Below, piece by piece: positions 1 through 5,016 of a stretch of 5,016 nucleotides of DNA. How positions within the stretch are numbered: position 1 is the stretch's first letter; each line of letters begins with the position of its first letter. This stretch comes from an uncultured Bacteroidales bacterium (GTDB lineage: Bacteria > Bacteroidota > Bacteroidia > Bacteroidales > UBA932). The notes under the pieces are model-generated. The model was not told where the DNA came from. It made no database searches and saw nothing but the letters and a program-made list of their open reading frames with translations. The stretch is taken from contig CAMJHW010000116.1 in NCBI GenBank assembly GCA_946405645.1, positions 1-5,016 on the forward strand, given 5' to 3'. The position numbers and the translations under genes are program-made.

Positions 1-39
1 CAATAATGCGAACAAGAGTGAGGCAAGTATCCTTTTCAT
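1..39 (-). CDS. Exported protein, N-terminal fragment (gene continues beyond window start)
   Basis: Only the first 13 codons are inside the window, reading MKRILASLLFALL. This is the start of a typical signal peptide: two basic residues (K2, R3) followed by a hydrophobic run. The ATG lies 23 nt downstream of the stop codon of the minus-strand TPR protein, with an A/T-rich gap and no visible promoter or terminator, so the two are probably co-transcribed. The gap has no Shine-Dalgarno sequence, which is normal for Bacteroidetes, where A-rich leaders are common. The mature protein is not in the window, so no function can be assigned. The call rests on the start codon, the signal-like N-terminus and the operon-like position. 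Confidence 0.6.
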   Translation of the reverse strand, partial: MKRILASLLFALL

Positions 40-62
40 AGTATGTAATTTTTATCTTTTTG

Positions 63-1079
63 TCAGAAGCTTATCTTGGATTTCCTGCAATACTCGATAG
101 CGGAGGCGTTGCCGCTCTTGGCGGCCAGCGACGCATAGTAGTAGGTCTTGCTGATGTCGATCTTGGAATACTGCATGGCGAGGTCGTAGAGGGTGTATCC
201 GAGGGTCTCGTCCTTGAACACGCTCTTGCGGATATCTTTTTCTGTGGTGTTGAACATACGGCAGTAAGCCGCCACCGCTTCTTCGTAGTACTTGATGGCG
301 CTGGCCTTGTCGCCCTTGCGGGCATAGCTGTCTCCAAGTGCGTCGAACATCCAGTAGTCGAGCGTAAGGGACTTGCCGAGATTCTCGTCGAGCCAGGGCT
401 TGGCCAGCTTGATGCAATCGTCGTTGCGGTGCAGGATGTTCAGCACCATCGCGTACTGGTACTCGCTGTACATTGTCAGCACCCCCATCTCCTGCAGCAC
501 CTCGAAGCAGTCGGCAGCCTGCGCATACTGCTTGGTGTCCATGTACTCCTTGAGGGCGAGACGATACTTCTCAGTCGGGTCGGACTCCTCGACCACGGTC
601 TCGGACACTTCGGCGAAGTCCTCCTCGAAACGGTCGTCGATGATGAGCCTGCTTCCCTCCTGCGATACGGTTCCGAAGCAGTCGAAGGCGGAATTGCCGA
701 CTACCAGCGGAACGGTCTGCTTGGTGACCACGAATGCCGGAAGGTTCTGGACTATGACCTTGCCTATCTTGAGATTGCGGATCACGAACGACGCCGCCTT
801 GGTTGAGCTGCCGTTGGGCATCTTGACCGTGGTCATTCCATTGACGTCGGCGTCGGCGATATATCCGTTCTCATAAAGGAACATATACGTGGTGGAGGAC
901 ACGCTGGCATACCAGCTGTCCGGAGTGTAATAGGTCCTGACGCCGACTCCGTTGATGGAGGCGGCCATGGTGTACCTGCCGTCGGGCTCCTGGTTCAACT
1001 GTATGACGGTCTGGGCGCGCAAGGCCGGAGCCGCGAGCGCGGCTGTCAGCATGGCGGCGATAAAAAACGGAATTCTCAT
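63..1079 (-). CDS. Exported protein with degenerate retropepsin-like aspartyl protease domain and TPR/Sel1-like repeats
   Basis: Protein of 338 aa. Residues 1-22 form a Sec signal peptide (MRIPFFIAAMLTAALAAPAL, then RA|Q), so it is exported to the periplasm or surface. Residues about 35-150 resemble the single-domain retropepsin-like (clan AA) proteins common in Bacteroidetes. They show a beta strand leading to a D-S-x element at D54, the NLKIGKVIVQNLPAFVV segment (102-118), and PLVVGNSAF (124-132), which matches the hydrophobic-hydrophobic-G-x-x-hydrophobic element near the end of such domains. The catalytic D-T/S-G appears as D54-S55-W56, so the glycine is missing and proteolysis is doubtful. 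Residues about 168-335 are helical: a TPR-like hairpin at 171-195, a clear TPR at 242-272 (ALGDSYARKGDKASAIKYYE), and a Sel1-like end (YASLAAKSGNASAIEYCRK). The stop is 23 nt before the next minus-strand start. Its role is unknown; scaffolding or peptide binding is an inference. Confidence 0.85.
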   Translation of the reverse strand: MRIPFFIAAMLTAALAAPALRAQTVIQLNQEPDGRYTMAASINGVGVRTYYTPDSWYASVSSTTYMFLYENGYIADADVNGMTTVKMPNGSSTKAASFVIRNLKIGKVIVQNLPAFVVTKQTVPLVVGNSAFDCFGTVSQEGSRLIIDDRFEEDFAEVSETVVEESDPTEKYRLALKEYMDTKQYAQAADCFEVLQEMGVLTMYSEYQYAMVLNILHRNDDCIKLAKPWLDENLGKSLTLDYWMFDALGDSYARKGDKASAIKYYEEAVAAYCRMFNTTEKDIRKSVFKDETLGYTLYDLAMQYSKIDISKTYYYASLAAKSGNASAIEYCRKSKISF

Positions 1080-1185
1080 GTTTTCGTGCGGTTAGATAAC
1101 AAATATAGGAAAATAACACGATTTAAAGACGTATTCAATCTTTCTTTGTATATTGCAGAAGAGAAATTACTTTGCCTTCAATGCT
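1080..1185. other. Divergent intergenic region between the TPR-protein operon and the GH39 operon
   Basis: This 106-bp A/T-rich gap separates two divergently transcribed genes and must hold the promoters for both. The minus-strand -7 element is clear. For the plus strand the best candidates are imperfect: TTTCTTTG at 1141-1148, one mismatch from TAnnTTTG, and TTACTTTG at 1167-1174, also one mismatch, with a TTTG 18 nt upstream at 1145-1148. The second would leave a leader of only a few nucleotides. No obvious long inverted repeat for a regulator is visible. Confidence 0.6.
1100..1107 (-). promoter_or_regulatory. Bacteroidetes-type -7 promoter element for the minus-strand operon
   Basis: On the minus strand this reads TATATTTG, a perfect match to the Bacteroidetes -7 consensus TAnnTTTG. 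It ends 20 nt before the ATG at 1079, so transcription would begin about 12-16 nt upstream of the start codon, giving a short leader. A -33 TTTG box is not well conserved: the nearest candidate is TTTA at 1124-1127, with 16 nt spacing against the usual 19-21. The exact -7 match and its position in the divergent gap make it credible. Confidence 0.45.
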
Positions 1186-2853
1186 ATGAAAAGAATCCTC
1201 GTCATCTCTGTTATGGCCCTGCTGGCGTCCTGTCTCTCAGCACAGCCGAAAGTCACCCTTGAGGTCAATGCCGCTGAAAAGGTCGGCTCCATGGACCCGA
1301 TCTGGGCCTGGTTCGGCTATGACGAGCCGAACTATACCACGATGAGGGACGGCCGCAAGCTCCTTTCCGAGATCTCGGAGCTGAGCCCCGTCCCCGTAAG
1401 GATACGCACGCACAACCTTATGACCTCGGGCGATGGCATAGCGGCCATGAAATGGGGCTCCACCAACATATACACGGAAGATGCGGACGGCAATCCCGTA
1501 TATTACTGGGAGATCATCGACCATATATTCGACACCTTCGTGGACAGGGGGATGAAGCCTCTGGTCGAGGTGGGATTCATGCCGGAGGCGCTGACCACCG
1601 CCGAGACGCATTACAGGCATCACTGGAGCCCCGAGAACCAGAGGGACCTTTTCACGGGATGGACTTATCCTCCGAGCGACTACGAGAAGTGGGCGGAGCT
1701 CGTGTACCAGTGGGTGCGGCACAGCATCGACAGGTACGGGCGGGAGGAGGTCGAAACCTGGTGGTGGGAGCTGTGGAACGAGCCTGACATAGGATATTGG
1801 CACGGTACGCCCGAGGAGTTCTGCAAGCTGTACGACTATACTTCCGAGGCCATCATCCGCGCTTTGCCGACAGCCACGGTCGGAGGCCCCGACACCACCA
1901 ATCCCAACGGCGGCAGGGCCGCGAACTATCTCAAGACCTTCCTCGACCACTGTTCCGAAGGAACCAATTACGTAACGGGCCGGAAAGGCTCGCATCTCGA
2001 CTTCATCGCCTTCCACGCCAAGGGCGCGCCCACCGTCGTGGACGGCCACGTCAGGATGAACGCCGGAGCCCAGCTCCGGGCAATAGACGCAGGGTGCGCC
2101 ATCGTAGCTTCCTATCCCAAATTCAAGGATCTGCCGATAGTTATCGGCGAATCCGATCCTGAGGGCTGCGCCGCCTGCGGCATGTACACCAATCCCGAGA
2201 ATGCCTACCGCAACGGCACCATGTATTCCAGCTATACCGCCGCGACCTTCGCCCGCAAATACGAGATAGCTGCAAGGCACGGCGTGCATCTCGCCGGAGC
2301 CGTGACCTGGGCGTTCGAGTTCGAGAACCAGCCATGGTTCCACGGCTTCCGCGACCTTGCCACCAACGGTGTGGACAAGCCCGTGCTGAACGCTTTCCGA
2401 ATGTTCGGAAAGATGTCCGGCGACCGCGTCGCCGTAAAAGGCAATTCCTACTCTCTGGACGAGATGCTGGAAGGCAGCGTACGGGAGCGCGACGATGTCT
2501 CCGCGCTTGCGTCCCTCTCAGACCATTCCCTCGCGGTAATGGTCTGGGACTATCATGACGACAACGTTGCGGACCCGGGCTCAGAAGTGGAGGTCCGTAT
2601 CAGCAGCATTCCCGCGAAGAAAGCGACCTTGAAGCATTACCGTATCGACGCCGATCACAGCAACTCATACGAGGCTTGGATCGCGATGGGTTCTCCTCAG
2701 GACCCTTCTCCAGCACAGTACAAAGCCCTCGAACAAGCGGGTAAGCTCGCTGAATTCGAGTCTGCCAGGGACGTGAAGGTCAGGAAGGGCGGCTATACCG
2801 CCTCTTTCAATCTTCCCCGCCAGGGCATTTCTCTTCTCCTCTTTGAATGGTAA
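1186..2853 (+). CDS. Secreted or lipid-anchored family GH39 glycoside hydrolase (beta-xylosidase-like)
   Basis: Protein of 555 aa from ATG 1186. Family GH39 enzymes are retaining exo-glycosidases with a (beta/alpha)8 barrel and a C-terminal beta domain; known activities include beta-xylosidase and alpha-L-iduronidase. Visible support: N-terminal barrel start (DPIWAWFGYDEPNY, 37-50); acid/base motif ELWNEPDIGYW with E199; probable nucleophile E322 in LPIVIGESDPEG; barrel end TWAFEFENQPW (374-384); and the family-typical C-terminal segment RIDADHSNSYEAW (486-498) followed by MGSPQDPSPAQY. The length fits the family. The signal sequence MKRILVISVMALLASC contains a possible lipobox (L-A-S-C16), but cleavage after S-A-Q is also possible, so lipid anchoring is uncertain. 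An in-frame TTG at 1153 would add 11 non-signal residues and was rejected. The gene leads a two-gene operon with the downstream fusion protein, 19 nt away. The exact sugar cannot be read from sequence; pentosides such as xylose or arabinose are likely. Confidence 0.9.
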   Translation: MKRILVISVMALLASCLSAQPKVTLEVNAAEKVGSMDPIWAWFGYDEPNYTTMRDGRKLLSEISELSPVPVRIRTHNLMTSGDGIAAMKWGSTNIYTEDADGNPVYYWEIIDHIFDTFVDRGMKPLVEVGFMPEALTTAETHYRHHWSPENQRDLFTGWTYPPSDYEKWAELVYQWVRHSIDRYGREEVETWWWELWNEPDIGYWHGTPEEFCKLYDYTSEAIIRALPTATVGGPDTTNPNGGRAANYLKTFLDHCSEGTNYVTGRKGSHLDFIAFHAKGAPTVVDGHVRMNAGAQLRAIDAGCAIVASYPKFKDLPIVIGESDPEGCAACGMYTNPENAYRNGTMYSSYTAATFARKYEIAARHGVHLAGAVTWAFEFENQPWFHGFRDLATNGVDKPVLNAFRMFGKMSGDRVAVKGNSYSLDEMLEGSVRERDDVSALASLSDHSLAVMVWDYHDDNVADPGSEVEVRISSIPAKKATLKHYRIDADHSNSYEAWIAMGSPQDPSPAQYKALEQAGKLAEFESARDVKVRKGGYTASFNLPRQGISLLLFEW

Positions 2854-2872
2854 ACCTTAAACATAAACATAT

Positions 2873-4669
2873 ATGAATCTGAAAAGAAACCTCGGCCTTG
2901 CGCTGCTCTCCTTCGTGACCGTCGCGGCATTCGCCCAGCACCCGCTGCCGGTCCACAGTTATCTCGAGATCTATGACCTGGACAGCGGTACCCACAAGGT
3001 CATAAAGGAGTTCGACTACGTGGTAGAGGCTCCCAACTGGACTCCCGACGGGCAGTGGCTGGTGTTCAATTCCGGCGGCAAACTGTATAAGATGGCTCCG
3101 GACGGCTCGACGGACCCGATCGAGATTCCCACCGGTTCCATCACCCAGTGCAACAACGACCATGTCATCACCGTGGATAATAAATGGATAGGCTTGAGCA
3201 GCAGCGACCCGTCGATTGGCAGAGGCGGATCCTATGTGTTCATAATGCCTTTCGAAGGCGGCGAGCCCCGCAAGATCACCCCGCTCAGCACCAGCTATCT
3301 CCACGGCATCAGCCCGGACGGCAAGACTATCGCCTATTTCGCCCAGCGCGGGACTGGCGAGGACCGCAGCCAGGACATCTACACGATGTCGGTCAAGGGA
3401 GGAAAGGAGATCCGCATGACCGATGCTCCTGGAGTGGATGACGGCCCGGAATACAGCCGTGACGGCAAGTACATCTGGTTCAACAGCGAGCGTACCGGCC
3501 GCATGCAGGCCTGGAGGATGAGGGCCAACGGCAAGGACCAGACGCAGATGACCTTCGACGAGGACATGAACTCCTGGTTCCCGCATATCTCCCCCGACGG
3601 CACAAAGGTCGTTTACATCGCTTATCACGACTATGAGCTCCAGCCTTCACAGCATCTGCCCGACCTTAATGTCCAACTCCGCATGATTCCCGCCACCGGC
3701 GGCGAACCCAAGGTGCTGGTGGAGTTCTTCGGCGGCCAGGGCAGCATCAACGTCAACTCCTGGAGTCCGGACAGCAAGAAGTTCGCTTACATTACCTACC
3801 GCCCCACCGAGGAGCTTACGGCCCCGAAGAAGGAGATGGCGGTCCAGCTATACTCCGTACGTTCGCTCATCGGCACTCCGGAGTTGTTCGCCAAGAATCA
3901 TGATTATGTCTTGAGGAGACTGTCCGAGATGGGATATACCGGAGTGGAAGCCATCAGCTATGCCGACGGCCAGTTCTCTGGCCTCGCCCCGGCCGCATTC
4001 CGCCGGGAGGTGGAGAAATATGGTCTCAAGATTATTTCTTCGCACGCGACTCACGGCTTGAGCCGGGCGGAATTGGTCTCGGGAAACTTCTCGGAGGCTC
4101 TCAAATGGTGGGATACCTGCATCGCGGCGCACAAGGCCGCCGGCATCCCCAGGATAGTGATGACATACTCCCCTCTGCCGGAGACTGAGGCTGAACTTGC
4201 CACCATGGCGGCCTACCTGGATGCCATCGGCGCCAAATGCCGCGAAGCCGGCATCCGCTTCGGCTACCATAGCCACGACCACGAGTACAGCAAGGTCGCC
4301 GGCACCACGATGCTGGACTATTACATCAGCCACACCGCTCCGGAGAACGTCTTCTTCCAGATGGACGTTTACTGGGCCGTCATCGGCGACGCCAGCCCCA
4401 TCGAATATTTCAACAAATACCCCGGCCGTTTCGAGGTCCTGCACATCAAGGATAAGTACGAGCTCGGCCAGAGCGGAATGGTCAACTTCGAGGCCATCTT
4501 CAACAATGCTCCCAGGGCCGGAATGAAGGCCTTTGTCGTGGAGATGGAGTACGCCAGCACTCCCAACATCCTCCGTGGCCTCCGGCAGAGCGCCCTGTAT
4601 CTCCGGAACGCCTCCTACGTCCTGCCGGACTATTCTAACCTGCCCGCGGAGCAAATGCGCAGAAGATAG
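2873..4669 (+). CDS. Secreted fusion: TolB-like WD40/PD40 beta-propeller joined to xylose-isomerase-like TIM barrel (sugar isomerase/epimerase family)
   Basis: Protein of 598 aa with a Sec signal peptide (MNLKRNLGLALLSFVTVAAFA|Q, cleavage near 21). Residues about 25-310 form a TolB-like propeller with repeated PD40 motifs: WTPDG (56-60), ISPDG (146-150), YSRDG (194-198), ISPDG (239-243) and WSPDS (297-301). After a short linker (about 311-320), residues 321-598 are a complete AP-endonuclease-2/xylose-isomerase-like TIM barrel (PF01261 type). It starts at MAVQLYSVR, has SSHATH (H391, H394), FGYHSHDHEY (E471), FFQMDVYW (D498), LHIKD (H524) and VVEMEY (E557). E471, D498, H524 and E557 fit the Glu-Asp-His-Glu metal site of this superfamily. 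Both halves are normally separate proteins in Bacteroidetes. The second half has no signal peptide, so it relies on that of the propeller. The gene lies 19 nt after the GH39 gene, suggesting co-expression and a role in modifying released or oxidised sugars. The substrate is unknown. Some secreted members of the barrel family have been tied to 3-keto-glycoside breakdown, which is only a possibility here. Confidence 0.88.
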   Translation: MNLKRNLGLALLSFVTVAAFAQHPLPVHSYLEIYDLDSGTHKVIKEFDYVVEAPNWTPDGQWLVFNSGGKLYKMAPDGSTDPIEIPTGSITQCNNDHVITVDNKWIGLSSSDPSIGRGGSYVFIMPFEGGEPRKITPLSTSYLHGISPDGKTIAYFAQRGTGEDRSQDIYTMSVKGGKEIRMTDAPGVDDGPEYSRDGKYIWFNSERTGRMQAWRMRANGKDQTQMTFDEDMNSWFPHISPDGTKVVYIAYHDYELQPSQHLPDLNVQLRMIPATGGEPKVLVEFFGGQGSINVNSWSPDSKKFAYITYRPTEELTAPKKEMAVQLYSVRSLIGTPELFAKNHDYVLRRLSEMGYTGVEAISYADGQFSGLAPAAFRREVEKYGLKIISSHATHGLSRAELVSGNFSEALKWWDTCIAAHKAAGIPRIVMTYSPLPETEAELATMAAYLDAIGAKCREAGIRFGYHSHDHEYSKVAGTTMLDYYISHTAPENVFFQMDVYWAVIGDASPIEYFNKYPGRFEVLHIKDKYELGQSGMVNFEAIFNNAPRAGMKAFVVEMEYASTPNILRGLRQSALYLRNASYVLPDYSNLPAEQMRRR

Positions 4670-4672
4670 AAC

Positions 4673-4692
4673 TCGGATGCGATTCGATTTTT
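4673..4692 (+). terminator. Possible weak intrinsic terminator after the GH39/fusion operon
   Basis: Four nucleotides after the fusion gene's stop codon, TCGGAT (4673-4678) can pair with ATTCGA (4682-4687) around a 3-nt GCG loop, giving a 6-bp stem with one G-T wobble. Five T residues follow directly. The stem is short and not very GC-rich, so this may be weak or chance. Its position between an operon end and a gene with its own promoter element favours a real role. Confidence 0.35.
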
Positions 4693-4704
4693 CACACTTT
4701 TTTT

Positions 4705-4712
4705 TATTTTTG
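4705..4712 (+). promoter_or_regulatory. Bacteroidetes-type -7 promoter element for nagB
   Basis: TATTTTTG matches the TAnnTTTG consensus exactly and ends 28 nt before the nagB ATG, which would place the transcription start near 4718-4720 and give a leader of about 22 nt. A canonical -33 TTTG is absent; TTCG at 4683-4686, with 18 nt spacing, is the nearest match. The surrounding T-rich stretch raises the chance of a coincidental match. Confidence 0.5.
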
Positions 4713-4740
4713 CGATAAAACAATCTTAACATACTGAGAA

Positions 4741-5016
4741 ATGAAAGTCATCATTCGCGACAACGCAAAGGAAGGTGGCCTGTGGGCTGCCCGTTACATC
4801 GCCGCTAAGATCAAGGAAAAGGCTGCGCGTACATCCGAACCCTTCGTCCTTGGCCTCCCTACCGGTTCCACCCCTCTCAGCACCTATGCCGAACTGGTAC
4901 GTATGGTCAAGGCCGGCGAGATCTCCTTCAAGAACGTGATATCCTTCAACATGGACGAGTATGTCGGCCTGCCCGTGGAGCATCCCGAGAGCTACCATTC
5001 GTTCATGTTCACCAAC
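4741..5016 (+). CDS. nagB: Glucosamine-6-phosphate deaminase, 5' part (runs off window end)
   Basis: NagB converts D-glucosamine 6-phosphate to fructose 6-phosphate and ammonia in the cytoplasm, linking amino-sugar use (GlcNAc, glucosamine) to glycolysis. The first 92 residues are present and line up without gaps with the N-terminus of E. coli NagB (about 266 aa). The substrate-phosphate loop is seen as [11 protein letters not shown] (35-45), and [10 protein letters not shown] (69-78) contains D72, the catalytic base position in E. coli Nag[10 protein letters not shown] (81-89) also matches. There is no signal peptide, unlike its neighbours. The remaining catalytic residues (D141, H143 and E148 in E. 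coli) lie beyond the window. A leader of 71 nt with its own -7 element suggests it is transcribed separately from the upstream pair. The assignment is firm; intactness of the 3' part cannot be judged. Confidence 0.95.
   Translation, partial: MKVIIRDNAKEGGLWAARYIAAKIKEKAARTSEPFVLGLPTGSTPLSTYAELVRMVKAGEISFKNVISFNMDEYVGLPVEHPESYHSFMFTN

Noticed and set aside
60..806. Plus-strand open frame (248 codons) opposite the TPR protein
   Set aside because: The minus-strand frame has a signal peptide, domain motifs and a promoter element; the plus-strand translation has none.
1153..1185. TTG start giving an 11-residue N-terminal extension of the GH39 protein
   Set aside because: The extension (MQKRNYFAFNA) precedes a textbook signal peptide that starts at ATG 1186, and candidate plus-strand promoter bases overlap the extension.
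1237..2343. Long minus-strand open frame (368 codons) opposite the GH39 gene
   Set aside because: It is a shadow of the GH39 coding frame in GC-rich DNA; its translation shows no recognisable domain and the sense frame has clear family motifs.
2854..2872. Possible terminator or promoter between the GH39 gene and the fusion gene
   Set aside because: The 19-nt A/T-rich gap has no hairpin and no TAnnTTTG element, so it looks like a simple intra-operon spacer.
2807..3628. Minus-strand open frame (273 codons) across the GH39/fusion junction
   Set aside because: It lies antisense to two well-supported genes and its translation is low-information, with no family signature.
3836..4669. Internal ATG at 3836 as the start of a separate TIM-barrel gene
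   Set aside because: The frame is continuous with the propeller, there is no A/T-rich leader or promoter, and a protein starting there would lack the signal peptide usual for this secreted family.
3848..4732. Minus-strand open frame (294 codons) opposite the TIM-barrel half
   Set aside because: It is antisense to a domain with conserved metal-site motifs, and has no recognisable product.
1..5016. tRNA, rRNA, CRISPR, insertion sequence or attachment-site signatures
   Set aside because: Almost the whole window is covered by four complete or partial coding genes plus one edge fragment; the gaps are 23, 106, 19 and 71 nt and hold no such structures.

Overview
The window looks like part of a chromosome from a fairly high-GC member of the Bacteroidales/Bacteroidetes (Alistipes- or rumen Rikenellaceae-like; this is inferred from sequence style only). 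The supporting signs are near-perfect TAnnTTTG-type -7 promoter elements in front of two genes, no clear Shine-Dalgarno sequences, AT-rich leaders between GC-rich genes, signal peptides ending in A-Q, and gene families typical of this phylum. These families are a secreted GH39 glycosidase, a TolB-like six-bladed propeller, a secreted xylose-isomerase-like TIM barrel protein, and an exported aspartyl-protease-like/TPR protein.

Layout. Positions 1-1079 carry a minus-strand operon. It starts with an exported protein of 338 aa, which joins a degenerate retropepsin-like domain to TPR/Sel1-like repeats (63-1079). After 23 nt a second exported protein begins, of which only the first 13 codons are in the window (1-39). 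A 106-bp divergent intergenic region (1080-1185) separates this from a plus-strand pair. The first of the pair is a GH39 glycoside hydrolase (1186-2853). After 19 nt comes a 598-aa protein (2873-4669) that fuses a TolB-like beta-propeller to a sugar isomerase/epimerase-like TIM barrel. A 71-nt AT-rich gap follows, with a small possible terminator and a perfect -7 element. The 5' part of nagB (glucosamine-6-phosphate deaminase) then starts at 4741 and runs off the window end.

How the genes may work together. The GH39 enzyme and the fusion protein are tightly spaced, both exported, and probably co-transcribed, so they may act on the same glycan or glycoside outside the cytoplasm. NagB is cytoplasmic amino-sugar catabolism and seems to have its own promoter, so its link to the pair is only by proximity. 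The most unusual item is the in-frame fusion of two proteins that I know as separate secreted families. Next is the protease-like domain, whose catalytic D-T/S-G appears to be changed to D-S-W. No RNA genes, mobile elements, CRISPR arrays or long repeats were seen.
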